From positions 930,001 through 994,000 of the forward strand of contig NZ_CP045652.1 in assembly GCF_009557615.1 (NCBI RefSeq): 64,000 nt of DNA. Direction: 5' to 3'. Source of the stretch: Sphingobacteruim zhuxiongii. GTDB taxonomy: Bacteria > Bacteroidota > Bacteroidia > Sphingobacteriales > Sphingobacteriaceae. Below, piece by piece: positions 16,745 through 25,366 of the stretch; position 1 is the first letter of the stretch, and the number at the start of each line of letters is the position of its first letter. The notes under the pieces were generated by a model. The model was given only the letters and a program-made list of their open reading frames with translations, did not search any database and was not told the origin of the DNA. Position numbers and translations under genes: made by a program.

Positions 16745-18121
16745 TTAAGCCGCGATATTTCTATTCAAATCTATTTCTCGTCTTTTGATTATATGTCTAT
16801 ATCTTAAGTAAAGAAGAATTGAAGATGTTAGTAGACCGAGTGTAAGTCCATACCATATACCTTTAACGCCGATACCTGTTTTCACTCCAAGGAAATAGGC
16901 TACTGGGAGTCCAATGATCCAGTAAGCGAAAAATGTAATGAAAGTCGGAATGTTTACATCACCCATTCCTCTTAAGATCCCCAAGCCGACAACTTGCGTA
17001 CCGTCAAATAATTGGAACATCCCGGCGATAATCAACAACTGAGCAGCTAGAGCAATAACGTCCATATCTTTAGATATGATCATCGGCAAGTATTGATTGA
17101 ATACAGCAAAGATGATGGCGCAGACAATCATAAATACAAGTACAAGATGGTAGGATACTGTTGCGAATTTCTCTAATCTGAAGAAGTTCTTGTTACCATA
17201 ACTATTACCAACTTTAATCGTTGCCGCGGATGCAATTCCGCTTGCCATCATATAGGTCATTGCAGCAAGTGTAATTGCTGTTTGATGGGCAGCTTGCTCT
17301 AATGCTCCAATTTTGCCTGCGATTAAAGCAGCACCTGCGAAAGCCCCAATTTCGAAAACATATTGCATTGCGACAGGAGCACCAATCTTCAATATTTTCT
17401 TAACACGCTCTACATCGATAAAACGGATAGAGAAATGCTCTATATATCGTTTAAAATTACTTGACTTCAGAACATACCAAGCCATAACGATCATCATTAA
17501 CACACGATCTACAAGCGTGGCAATTCCCACACCGGCAACTCCCATGGGTTTGATACCGAACATACCTTTGACGAGAATAATCGCCAAGATAACGTTCAAA
17601 ACGTTCCCCCATATGGTAATGTTCATTGCTTGCTTAGTGAATCCTAACCCTTCGGCGAATTGTTTAAAGGTGTTAAACATCATCAATGGCAGGATGGATA
17701 AACTTAGAATAAGCAAGTACGGCTTTGCTGTTTCAACAACCTGTGGGTCTTGATCAGCATGTTGCATAGCATACATTGACCCAAAATAAACAAACAGGAA
17801 TAATAAAATTCCTGCGATTAAGTTTAACCAAAAGCTATTGGAAAGCAACTTAGCACATTCTGCATAATTGGAACGACCATTCTCTTGCGCAATATGTGGA
17901 GTCAAGCCGTAAGCGATACCTAATCCAATAACTAACACCACCATAAATACGGAGTGAACCAATGAAACAGCTGCTAAGGATATAGTACCTGCAAATTGGC
18001 CAACGATTATCGTGTCAGCAGTTTGAACTAGGGTATGACCTAATTGAGATATGACAACAGGGCCTGCTAGTGCCATGCTGCTCATGTAGTAAATTTTGTT
18101 GGCTTTGTACTTTTGAAACAT
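16745..18121 (-). CDS. MATE-family efflux transporter
   Basis: This is a multidrug and toxin extrusion protein in the inner membrane, exporting cationic compounds in exchange for Na+ or H+. Twelve hydrophobic segments fill the 458 residues. The N-terminal signature Ala-Gly-Pro-Val-Val-Ile-Ser-Gln-Leu and the Asp-Thr-Ile-Ile-Val-Gly-Gln-Phe-Ala-Gly block are typical; the duplicated half begins near Gly-Ala-Pro-Val-Ala. I place the start at the ATG 18121; the frame is open 33 bp further to a TTG, but a -7 box (TACCTTTG) lies there. It is a single-gene unit between two terminators. Substrate cannot be inferred. Confidence 0.9.
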   Translation of the reverse strand: MFQKYKANKIYYMSSMALAGPVVISQLGHTLVQTADTIIVGQFAGTISLAAVSLVHSVFMVVLVIGLGIAYGLTPHIAQENGRSNYAECAKLLSNSFWLNLIAGILLFLFVYFGSMYAMQHADQDPQVVETAKPYLLILSLSILPLMMFNTFKQFAEGLGFTKQAMNITIWGNVLNVILAIILVKGMFGIKPMGVAGVGIATLVDRVLMMIVMAWYVLKSSNFKRYIEHFSIRFIDVERVKKILKIGAPVAMQYVFEIGAFAGAALIAGKIGALEQAAHQTAITLAAMTYMMASGIASAATIKVGNSYGNKNFFRLEKFATVSYHLVLVFMIVCAIIFAVFNQYLPMIISKDMDVIALAAQLLIIAGMFQLFDGTQVVGLGILRGMGDVNIPTFITFFAYWIIGLPVAYFLGVKTGIGVKGIWYGLTLGLLTSSILLYLRYRHIIKRREIDLNRNIAA

Positions 18122-18143
18122 ATCAGCAAATAAATAAGAAATG

Positions 18144-18151
18144 CAAAGGTA
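18144..18151 (-). promoter_or_regulatory. -7 element of the MATE gene
   Basis: The minus strand reads TACCTTTG, a full TAnnTTTG match, 22 bp before the ATG. No TTG lies at the expected -33 position. Confidence 0.45.
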
Positions 18152-18240
18152 CAAAGACTAATCCGGTTAACATGTCTTATGAAAGTTAACTTTCCATGAC
18201 TAATAGCGAAGTGGGCCTAGATCGCAATAGTTCACAATAA

Positions 18241-18265
18241 AGGGGCAATCATAAAGCCTGCCCCT
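18241..18265 (-). terminator. Terminator of the M56 gene
   Basis: AGGGGCA (18241-18247) pairs with TGCCCCT (18259-18265). It lies 18 bp past the M56 stop codon; the T-tail is short. Confidence 0.5.
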
Positions 18266-18283
18266 AGTTTTTCGTTTCGGATC

Positions 18284-19672
18284 TTAGAATAAGCGATTTC
18301 CGTAAATTTTATTGTAGTAGGGTTCCGTATTAATTATAAGTTGGTGGGTGTATGACTTTCCTTTTTTCGCATTTGCATATAGCTTGCTAACATTATAATG
18401 TACAACATCAGAAGCCTTATATTTATCAAGGGCAGTATTCGGTACTTTCTTTCCATCAATCCATACTCCGTACACGGAAGCATTCTTCCATTTCTTCCAT
18501 TGTTCTGTTGACGGCGATCTTTTTACTGGCTTTGTTTCCATAAGGATAAATGTCTTTGGTTCTGGAGAAACAAGATGATTGTTTGCGCCATAGTGAGTTC
18601 TTTGTTTCACTTGCTCAGCAGACATTAAAGAAGCAATGTAGGCCATTCTTCTGCTGTCGACATCAGCCATATTCACCCAACGTTTTGTTTTTCCAGTTTT
18701 AGGATCAATGGTTAATTTTTTGAATGCGCGATCGTACTCATCAAGTAGTTCTTTTGAAGCTTCTCTTTTTCTCGATGTATCTTGTTGCTGCTCTACATTG
18801 ATTGGCAGATCTTCATCTACCAGTTTCGTTACTCTTACTTCTGAAGTTATTTCAGGGGATTTGTTGCTGAATAAGAGCAGTGATCCGGCCAAGAGAACGC
18901 ATGTGAGGGAAAGCATATATACTTTGTTCCTCTTCTTTTCCGTTTTTTTCATCATGATTAGTCTATTTTTTATCTGTTTATAATTAAGTTGACTACTGAT
19001 TGAAGGACCAGATGAAAGCGGTTTTAAACCTGTTAATAGATATTGATAAACGCTAATATCTTCTTTGTTTTTGACAACATATTCATCTGCAAGATACTCG
19101 TGATTTAATTTGATCGCTCGGATGATAAAATAATTGATGGGATTGAAAAAGCTGAAACATAGCATTAATTCAGAGAAAAGTACATCTATACTATGTTTTT
19201 GTTTTACGTGAGCCAATTCGTGTTTCCAAACAAGGGGGGAAAGCCCTTTATTATAATCTTTATCAGCGATAAACACATAGTTCAAAAAGCTAAACGGACC
19301 TGTCGTATAAGGTAATAAAACGATCTTACAACCGTCATCGGAAACAATTCTGTACTTTCTCGTAAGTTTGAAAAAGACGAATAAATTTCTGTTAAATCGA
19401 ATTAAAAAAATGAGTACGCCAAGAAAATAAAGGTATTTCGGCAGTGACGTCCAATTGATGTTAGGTTCTTGCGTCTGTACTTCGGGGGGATTTACTGGAA
19501 CTTCTATCGCTCGTGCAGATTGATTTATTGGATATACCTCTTGAATTCTTTCGGCTAGCATCAAAACTGCTTTGTTTGGCATAATTTCCCATTTTTTTAA
19601 AAAAATAAAAGGAATAAATTTTGTAACAGATACTTCTGAATAGGGCAGGATTCCGGTCAATTCTCTTTTCAC
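18284..19672 (-). CDS. M56/BlaR1-family membrane metallopeptidase, N-terminally short
   Basis: M56 proteins are membrane zinc proteases; BlaR1-type members cleave a BlaI-type repressor on signal. The zinc motif His-Glu-Leu-Ala-His-Val-Lys-Gln-Lys-His is present near residue 172, between hydrophobic segments at about 93-115 and 185-205; another helix follows near 255-272, then a soluble C-terminal domain of about 185 residues. The usual first two membrane helices of the family are missing: the frame begins with a GTG at 19672 and stays open only to a stop at 19724-19726. No BlaI-like gene is adjacent. It may be a truncated relic or an orphan with altered topology. Confidence 0.7.
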   Translation of the reverse strand: MKRELTGILPYSEVSVTKFIPFIFLKKWEIMPNKAVLMLAERIQEVYPINQSARAIEVPVNPPEVQTQEPNINWTSLPKYLYFLGVLIFLIRFNRNLFVFFKLTRKYRIVSDDGCKIVLLPYTTGPFSFLNYVFIADKDYNKGLSPLVWKHELAHVKQKHSIDVLFSELMLCFSFFNPINYFIIRAIKLNHEYLADEYVVKNKEDISVYQYLLTGLKPLSSGPSISSQLNYKQIKNRLIMMKKTEKKRNKVYMLSLTCVLLAGSLLLFSNKSPEITSEVRVTKLVDEDLPINVEQQQDTSRKREASKELLDEYDRAFKKLTIDPKTGKTKRWVNMADVDSRRMAYIASLMSAEQVKQRTHYGANNHLVSPEPKTFILMETKPVKRSPSTEQWKKWKNASVYGVWIDGKKVPNTALDKYKASDVVHYNVSKLYANAKKGKSYTHQLIINTEPYYNKIYGNRLF

Positions 19673-19701
19673 CTTTGTTTCGAAATAATTACAGACAGAT
19701 A

Positions 19702-19732
19702 TTGATAAAAAAGGAGAATAAACTTACCTTAG
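19702..19732 (+). promoter_or_regulatory. Promoter of tatA/B
   Basis: TTG (19702-19704), 20 bp and TACCTTAG (19725-19732, one mismatch) precede the tat gene start by 25 bp. Confidence 0.5.
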
Positions 19733-19757
19733 CTTTCCACTATAAAAAGGAAAAGAG

Positions 19758-20300
19758 ATGAATTTAGCGTTTTTGAATATAGGTACTCAAGAGATGATGT
19801 TAATCATATTGGTTGCCTTGTTGTTGTTTGGGGGTAAGAAATTACCAGAGCTAGCTAGAGGATTGGGAAGAGGAATTCGTGAGTTTAAAGATGCCTCAGA
19901 GGGTATTAAACGTGAAATTTCCGATCAAATAAACAACTTTGAGAAAGAGATTGAAGATGTTAAAGCAGACATTGAGAAGGAACCGGAAGCAAGAGTGGCA
20001 GAACAAAAAGTAGAAGAAACGGTTGAGAGTGCAGAGACTGTAGGCGAGGAATTGGCGAGTGAGGAATCCACAAACAAAGAGAAAAAGGCGCCACAATTTA
20101 CAGCCCCTTCGGGAACTTATGAGCACCAGCCGTATCAAACACCTACTGCCGACGATTACTATAGCTACGGATATAATGATCACTTTTCGAATAATGAGAG
20201 TGCGGAAGCTACTTTAGAGCAAGCTAACGACGCCGAAGTTGAGGAAACTCCATCCTCAGATCGCAATCCTTCGCAAGAAGAGAATACTAAAAATGCCTAA
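19758..20300 (+). CDS. Sec-independent translocase TatA/TatB-like
   Basis: TatA/B proteins form the channel that exports folded proteins with twin-arginine signals. The N-terminus shows a single membrane helix (residues 12-27), the Phe-Gly-Gly-Lys-Lys-Leu-Pro-Glu-Leu-Ala-Arg-Gly hinge and an amphipathic helix (Gly-Arg-Gly-Ile-Arg-Glu-Phe-Lys). After residue 48 comes a charged coiled-coil and a low-complexity tail rich in Glu, Tyr and Asn, which makes the protein 180 aa, longer than a plain TatA (about 60-90) and closer to TatB. tatC is not in the window. A terminator follows at 20324. Confidence 0.85.
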   Translation: MNLAFLNIGTQEMMLIILVALLLFGGKKLPELARGLGRGIREFKDASEGIKREISDQINNFEKEIEDVKADIEKEPEARVAEQKVEETVESAETVGEELASEESTNKEKKAPQFTAPSGTYEHQPYQTPTADDYYSYGYNDHFSNNESAEATLEQANDAEVEETPSSDRNPSQEENTKNA

Positions 20301-20323
20301 AAATATTATTTTATTATATGCCT

Positions 20324-20356
20324 AAGCTGTTGATGTCCTTCAACAGCTTTGTTTTT
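20324..20356 (+). terminator. Terminator of tatA/B
   Basis: A 10-bp stem (20324-20333 with 20340-20349) followed by a T-rich tract sits directly before the tex start. Confidence 0.8.
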
Positions 20357-20369
20357 CATTTTAATTTTT

Positions 20370-22601
20370 ATGATAACATCACACGAAACGATCGTTTCGC
20401 AAGAGCTATCTCTTGCTGAGAAACAAGTTCGTACAACAATCGCACTATTAGATGAGGGTGCGACGATTCCATTTATTTCCCGTTACAGAAAAGAGCTAAC
20501 CGGAAGTTTGGATGAGGTACAAATTACGGCAATTCGCGATCGTATTCAGCAGTTGCGTGATTTAGATAAACGCAAAGAAGCGGTTTTAAAATCGATTACG
20601 GATCAAGGTAAATTAAATCCAATCTTGGAAGAGCAGGTGAAATCTGCAGAGACAATGGCTTTGTTGGAGGATATTTATTTACCGTATAAACCAAAACGTA
20701 AGACACGTGCATCTGTTGCCCGCGAAAAAGGATTAGCTCCGCTTGCCGATTTGATCTTTGCACAAAATAATATCGATATCGAAGCGGAAGCCGCGGCATA
20801 TTTGGATGAAGAGAAAGGGGTAACCACTTTAGAGGAAGCACTAGCGGGCGCTCGCGACATTATTGCGGAGCAAATCGCCGAAGATGCGGAGGTTCGTGCA
20901 AAAACTCGTAAGGTGTTTTTAAGTAAGGGTGAATTTGTTTCACGTGTAATTCCAGGAAAAGAGGAAGCAGCATTAAAATTTAAAGACTATTACGAATGGT
21001 CTGAATCTTTACAACAAGCGCCTTCACATCGCGTGTTAGCAATGCGTCGAGGAGAAAAAGAAGAATTACTTTATTTGGATATTGAGGTTGCTGAAGATCA
21101 GGTTTTACCTGGTATTGCAAAACAATTTGTCAAAGGAAATAACGAAGCTGCAAAACAAGTTGAATTGGCAATGATTGATGGATACAAACGTCTATTGAAA
21201 CCTTCCATGGAGACGGAGATTCGCGTACTGACTCGACAAAAAGCCGACGAGGAAGCTATTAAGGTTTTTGCTGATAATGTACGTCAATTGTTATTGGCTG
21301 CTCCTCTAGGTCAAAAGCGTTTGTTAGCACTAGACCCAGGATTTCGAACAGGTTGTAAAACCGTAGTTTTAGACGCTCAGGGGAACTTATTAGAAAATAC
21401 TGCCATATACCCACATACTGGAGCAAACGCCGCTCTAGAGGCTGAAAAGACTATTAAACACCTAGTCTCGAAACATGATGTAGAAGCTATTGCAATTGGT
21501 AACGGTACAGCTGGGCGTGAAACAGAAGAGTTTGTCCGTAAGTTGAATCTTTCGAATATAACAATTGTAATGGTCAACGAAAGTGGCGCATCGATATACT
21601 CAGCATCAGAGACTGCACGTGAGGAGTTTCCAGATCACGACGTGACGGTTCGTGGCGCAGTTTCTATTGGTCGCCGCCTGATGGATCCATTAGCAGAGCT
21701 GGTGAAGATTGATCCCAAATCAATTGGGGTAGGGCAGTATCAACATGATGTTGATCAAAATAAATTGCAATCCGCGTTGGATGATACCGTTATTTCTTGT
21801 GTGAATGCGGTAGGAGTGGAATTGAATACGGCTTCAAAGCAAATTTTAGCTTATATCTCAGGTCTTGGACCTGCTCTCGCACAACAGATTGTCAATTTCC
21901 GTAAGGAGAATGGGCCATTTAAATCACGTCGTGAATTGAAGAAGGTTCCACGATTAGGAGAGAAGGCATTCGAACAAGCAGCCGGATTTTTACGCATTCG
22001 TAATGCGGAGCATCCATTGGACGCTTCTGCAGTTCATCCGGAGCGCTATGCCTTGGTTGAGCAAATGGCGAAGGATTTAAATGTCTCCGTTCCGGAGCTA
22101 ATGAAAGACGAAAAGCTTAGAAAAAGCTTGGATCTGAAAAAGTATATGAGTGATGAAGTTGGATTGCCGACTTTAAATGATATTCTTGCTGAATTAGCGA
22201 AACCAGGATTAGATCCGCGTGAGCAATTTGAAGCATTTTCATTTACCGATGGTGTCAATAGCGTCGCTGATCTTCGAGTAGGAATGAAATTACCTGGAAT
22301 TGTAACGAATATTACCAACTTTGGAGCGTTTGTCGATATCGGTGTACATCAAGACGGTTTGGTGCATTTGAGTCAATTAGCAAATCATTTTGTAAGCGAT
22401 CCGCACGAAGTTGTCAAAGTGCAACAGCCTGTTATGGTCACTGTTACAGAAATTGATGAAAAGAGAAATCGGATTAGCTTAACGATGAAAACTGAAGAAA
22501 AGGCACCAAGAAAGCGAAACGATAGAGAAAAGAAAGATAACAGAGCGCCCGAAACCGATATGGCAAGTAAGTTGGCTGCCCTAGCAAGCAAATTTAAATA
22601 A
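20370..22601 (+). CDS. tex: Tex-family S1 RNA-binding protein
   Basis: Tex is a cytoplasmic nucleic-acid-binding protein linked to transcription and RNA turnover. The domain order is standard: N-terminal helical Tex domain, a YqgF/RNase H-like fold (Leu-Ala-Leu-Asp-Pro-Gly-Phe-Arg-Thr-Gly near residue 325), helix-hairpin-helix repeats (about 485-560), and a C-terminal S1 domain (about 640-710: Gly-Ile-Val-Thr-Asn-Ile-Thr-Asn-Phe-Gly-Ala-Phe-Val-Asp-Ile-Gly-Val). The basic tail is extra. I start at the ATG 20370 (Met-Ile-Thr-Ser-His-Glu); the frame extends 21 bp upstream to a TTG inside the terminator region. The length of 743 aa is usual. Confidence 0.95.
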   Translation: MITSHETIVSQELSLAEKQVRTTIALLDEGATIPFISRYRKELTGSLDEVQITAIRDRIQQLRDLDKRKEAVLKSITDQGKLNPILEEQVKSAETMALLEDIYLPYKPKRKTRASVAREKGLAPLADLIFAQNNIDIEAEAAAYLDEEKGVTTLEEALAGARDIIAEQIAEDAEVRAKTRKVFLSKGEFVSRVIPGKEEAALKFKDYYEWSESLQQAPSHRVLAMRRGEKEELLYLDIEVAEDQVLPGIAKQFVKGNNEAAKQVELAMIDGYKRLLKPSMETEIRVLTRQKADEEAIKVFADNVRQLLLAAPLGQKRLLALDPGFRTGCKTVVLDAQGNLLENTAIYPHTGANAALEAEKTIKHLVSKHDVEAIAIGNGTAGRETEEFVRKLNLSNITIVMVNESGASIYSASETAREEFPDHDVTVRGAVSIGRRLMDPLAELVKIDPKSIGVGQYQHDVDQNKLQSALDDTVISCVNAVGVELNTASKQILAYISGLGPALAQQIVNFRKENGPFKSRRELKKVPRLGEKAFEQAAGFLRIRNAEHPLDASAVHPERYALVEQMAKDLNVSVPELMKDEKLRKSLDLKKYMSDEVGLPTLNDILAELAKPGLDPREQFEAFSFTDGVNSVADLRVGMKLPGIVTNITNFGAFVDIGVHQDGLVHLSQLANHFVSDPHEVVKVQQPVMVTVTEIDEKRNRISLTMKTEEKAPRKRNDREKKDNRAPETDMASKLAALASKFK

Positions 22602-22691
22602 GGCTAGACGTTTATATATGCAATATATACCGAGTCTTGCAACGTGCTTATTTACAAGTCGATTGTACAGGATTCAGCTTTAAAGTTTTAG

Positions 22692-22753
22692 AATAGGATT
22701 GAAAAGAGAAAGGCTAGAATGTAAATTCTAGCCTTTCTCTTTTCAATCCTATT
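22692..22753. terminator. Very long perfect hairpin between tex and nfu
   Basis: A 29-bp stem without mismatch (22692-22720 with 22725-22753) has a GTAA loop. The core has A-rich left and T-rich right arms, so it can terminate in both directions between the convergent tex and nfu genes. The stem is about twice as long as the other terminators here. Confidence 0.7.
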
Positions 22754-22809
22754 GGATTTTATCTTGGTAGACCTAGAGAATGTAGGTCCAACTCTTTTAT
22801 ACGGATTCG

Positions 22810-23364
22810 TTACATCGCTTCTGCGACCACTTCCTCAACTTCAGGAACCATTCGTTTTAACAGTCCCTCAATACCCGCTTTCAACGTAATTGTAGACGAA
22901 GGACAGCCAGAGCATGAACCGCGTAATTCTACGGTTACTACACCATTTTCAAATGCTTTATATGCGATAGCACCACCGTCTTGTTCTACTGCTGGACGAA
23001 CATAGTCGTGTAAGACTTGTTGTATTTTTACTTCTACCTCAGAACCTTCGAAAACAACATCTTCTGAATGTTCTTCTGGTTTTACTGCCAATTCAGACTC
23101 AACAGCACCTTTTACGAATTCTTTTAATAAAGCTTCAATATCCGACCAGTCTGCATCTTCAGTTTTTGTAACCGTTACGAAGTTACTTGCGAAGAACACA
23201 CCATTTACAAAATTGAATTTGAATAGCTCACGGGCAAATGCCGACTCTTGTGCCTTCTCACGATCCGGATAGTCTAAACTCCCATTGATTAAAAGCTTGT
23301 TCACCAAAAACTTCATTGTTGAAGGATTCGGTGTACTTTCTGTATATACGTTAATTGTTGCCAT
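22810..23364 (-). CDS. Nfu-type iron-sulfur cluster carrier
   Basis: Nfu proteins carry assembled Fe-S clusters to target enzymes in the cytoplasm. The N-terminal Nfu_N domain (residues 1-87, starting Thr-Glu-Ser-Thr-Pro-Asn-Pro-Ser-Thr-Met-Lys-Phe) is followed by the NifU C-terminal domain with the cluster-binding Cys151-x-x-Cys154 (Gly-Ser-Cys-Ser-Gly-Cys-Pro-Ser-Ser). The length of 184 aa matches bacterial and mitochondrial Nfu1-type proteins. It stands alone, convergent with tex. The start at ATG 23364 gives the conserved Met-Ala-Thr-Ile N-terminus. Confidence 0.93.
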   Translation of the reverse strand: MATINVYTESTPNPSTMKFLVNKLLINGSLDYPDREKAQESAFARELFKFNFVNGVFFASNFVTVTKTEDADWSDIEALLKEFVKGAVESELAVKPEEHSEDVVFEGSEVEVKIQQVLHDYVRPAVEQDGGAIAYKAFENGVVTVELRGSCSGCPSSTITLKAGIEGLLKRMVPEVEEVVAEAM

Positions 23365-23389
23365 GTTGTAATCGTTCTATAATATGAGA

Positions 23390-23397
23390 CAAATATA
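23390..23397 (-). promoter_or_regulatory. -7 element of nfu
   Basis: The minus strand reads TATATTTG, a full TAnnTTTG match, 25 bp before the nfu ATG. No TTG at -33 is visible. Confidence 0.4.
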
Positions 23398-23437
23398 AGT
23401 CATTCCTTAAATGACAGCGTCATTACTGCGTAAAAGC

Positions 23438-24787
23438 TTATAGTTGTACGCCCGTGTAATTGCTTGGAGAAATCGCTTTGATTTCATTCTTAATTTCGTC
23501 GGAAACACTCAAATTGTCGACAAATTCCGCAATCGTAGCTTGTGTAACGTGCGTATTTGTACGGGTTAAGTCTTTCAACGCTTCGTAAGGTTTTGGATAG
23601 CCCTCACGGCGTAAAATTGTTTGTATAGCCTCCGCAACGACTGCCCAGTTGTTCTCCAAATCTGCTTTAAAGGCCGATTCATTTAGTATCAATTTACGTA
23701 AACCACGTAATGTAGACTTGAATGCGATTAAGGTATGAGCAAATGGAACACCGATATTTCTTAAAACGGTTGAATCCGTTAAATCACGTTGTAATCTTGA
23801 AATAGGTAGCTTCGCGGCTAAGTGTTCAAAAATAGCATTAGCAATACCCAAGTTACCTTCTGCGTTTTCGAAATCAATAGGATTGACTTTATGCGGCATA
23901 GCAGATGACCCGATTTGTCCAGCAGTAATTTTTTGCTTGAAGTAATCCATGGAGATGTAAGTCCAAATATCACGACAAAGGTCGATAATAATGTTATTGA
24001 TACGTTTCAAGGAATCGCAGCTAGCAGCAAAGTTATCGTAATGTTCGATCTGCGTTGTCGTCTGCGAGCGGTTTAATCCCAACTTCTCATTAACGAAATT
24101 ATTTCCGAAAGCGACCCAGTCGTTTGCAGGATATGCGACATGGTGTGCATTGAAGTTACCTGTAGCCCCTCCAAATTTAGCGGAATAAGGTACTTGCGCT
24201 AACAAGTCTAACTGTCGTTCAATTCGCTCGATGAATACTTTGATTTCTTTTCCCAAACGGGTAGGAGACGCTGGTTGTCCGTGTGTTCGGGCTAGCATCG
24301 AAACGTCGTTCCAATCAGTAGAAAGAGATTTCAATTCGTTAACAAGTTCATTAATACCTGGCGTATAGACTTGTTCAATAGCCTCTTTCCAAGATAATGG
24401 AATCGCTGTGTTGTTAATGTCTTGAGATGTTAATCCGAAATGAATAAATTCTAAGGAGTCCGTTAGTCCTAATTTTTCGAATTCATTTTTTAAAAAGTAC
24501 TCCACAGCTTTTACATCGTGGTTTGTTACTTTCTCGGTATCTTTTATCCATTGCGCGTTCTCTTCCGTGAAGTTACGGTAGATATCACGTAATTTATCAT
24601 TCAAAGAGCCGTCAAAATGCGCTAATTGCGGAATTCCAGATTCCGAAAGTGCAATGAAATATTCCACCTCTACCAATACGCGGTATTTGATTAATGCGAA
24701 TTCTGAGAAGTAATTTGCAAGTTCTTTGGTGTTATTGTAGTATCTCCCGTCGATAGGTGTAACGGCAGTTAAGGATGATAATGTCAT
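23438..24787 (-). CDS. purB: Adenylosuccinate lyase
   Basis: PurB catalyses two fumarate-releasing steps of purine synthesis, forming AICAR and AMP. The fumarase/aspartase superfamily signature Gly-Ser-Ser-Ala-Met-Pro-His-Lys-Val-Asn-Pro is present near residue 290, and Thr-Pro-Ile-Asp-Gly-Arg-Tyr near the N-terminus is typical of the E. coli-like PurB group. The length of 449 aa agrees. I choose the ATG at 24787; a TTG eight codons upstream (24811) would overlap the -7 box of a good promoter (24809-24839). The gene is monocistronic. Confidence 0.95.
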   Translation of the reverse strand: MTLSSLTAVTPIDGRYYNNTKELANYFSEFALIKYRVLVEVEYFIALSESGIPQLAHFDGSLNDKLRDIYRNFTEENAQWIKDTEKVTNHDVKAVEYFLKNEFEKLGLTDSLEFIHFGLTSQDINNTAIPLSWKEAIEQVYTPGINELVNELKSLSTDWNDVSMLARTHGQPASPTRLGKEIKVFIERIERQLDLLAQVPYSAKFGGATGNFNAHHVAYPANDWVAFGNNFVNEKLGLNRSQTTTQIEHYDNFAASCDSLKRINNIIIDLCRDIWTYISMDYFKQKITAGQIGSSAMPHKVNPIDFENAEGNLGIANAIFEHLAAKLPISRLQRDLTDSTVLRNIGVPFAHTLIAFKSTLRGLRKLILNESAFKADLENNWAVVAEAIQTILRREGYPKPYEALKDLTRTNTHVTQATIAEFVDNLSVSDEIKNEIKAISPSNYTGVQL

Positions 24788-24808
24788 GGTATAAAATCTT
24801 TTGTGAGG

Positions 24809-24839
24809 CAAAAATAAGAAATTCGTAGACCTATACCAA
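24809..24839 (-). promoter_or_regulatory. Promoter of purB
   Basis: On the minus strand TTG (24837-24839), 20 bp, TATTTTTG (24809-24816) match the consensus. The predicted start lies some 15 nt before the purB ATG and decides against the upstream TTG. Confidence 0.65.
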
Positions 24840-24854
24840 CCGAAACCTTATAAA

Positions 24855-24884
24855 ACAACAAAAGCCTGTTTCTTAAACAGGCTC
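24855..24884 (-). terminator. Terminator of the small lipoprotein gene
   Basis: A 9-bp stem (24863-24871 with 24875-24883, loop CTT) is followed by a T-rich stretch on the minus strand, 27 bp past the lipoprotein stop. Confidence 0.8.
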
Positions 24885-24910
24885 TTGATGTATTTTTAAT
24901 TTAGTTCGGA

Positions 24911-25129
24911 TTATTGAACGTTTTTCAAAGAATCAGCGATAGAATCACCTTTTGCTTTTACTGAATCAGCAACGTTTTCTAATGAATCAGCGATAGAATC
25001 AGTAGTAGCTTCTACTTGATCAGCAACTGAATCAGCAGCAGCTTCTGTTTTAGTTTCAGCGTTGTTACAAGATGCAACTGCTACAGTTAAAGCTAATCCT
25101 AAGAATCCGAATTTGAATAAATTTTTCAT
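24911..25129 (-). CDS. Small repeat-containing lipoprotein
   Basis: The 72-aa product has a lipoprotein signal: a basic start, a hydrophobic run and a lipobox Ala-Val-Ala-Ser-Cys with Cys21. The mature part of 52 residues is almost entirely Ala, Asp, Ser, Lys, Glu and Val in imperfect 10-11-residue repeats of the type Asp-Ser-Ile-Ala-Asp-Ser-Leu, predicted to form one charged amphipathic helix. No family with known function is recognised; a surface or periplasmic, envelope-lining role is only a guess. It has its own consensus promoter with a leader of about 150 nt and its own terminator, so it is probably well expressed. Confidence 0.75.
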   Translation of the reverse strand: MKNLFKFGFLGLALTVAVASCNNAETKTEAAADSVADQVEATTDSIADSLENVADSVKAKGDSIADSLKNVQ

Positions 25130-25285
25130 TTTTTTAATTTTCTATTTAGTTGAAACAAATTTGTTTATTTAATCTTTAATACCCGTAACCCTAAAAGGTA
25201 ACCCAAAAAATAAGTTTTTTTTAATTTTATATTAAACCCTCTGAAATTCAGTAGTTTAAATGTTTGTTATTTGCTTTGGGCAGCG

Positions 25286-25315
25286 CAAATATACTACTGT
25301 TTTGTTGATTTGCAA
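25286..25315 (-). promoter_or_regulatory. Promoter of the small lipoprotein gene
   Basis: On the minus strand TTG (25313-25315), 19 bp, TATATTTG (25286-25293) match the consensus fully. The distance to the ATG at 25129 implies a leader of about 150 nt, unusually long for this window. Confidence 0.7.
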
Positions 25316-25366
25316 CAATAAAAAACATTTTTTGTTATATTTCTGTTAACTTTTTAAACAAAGACT

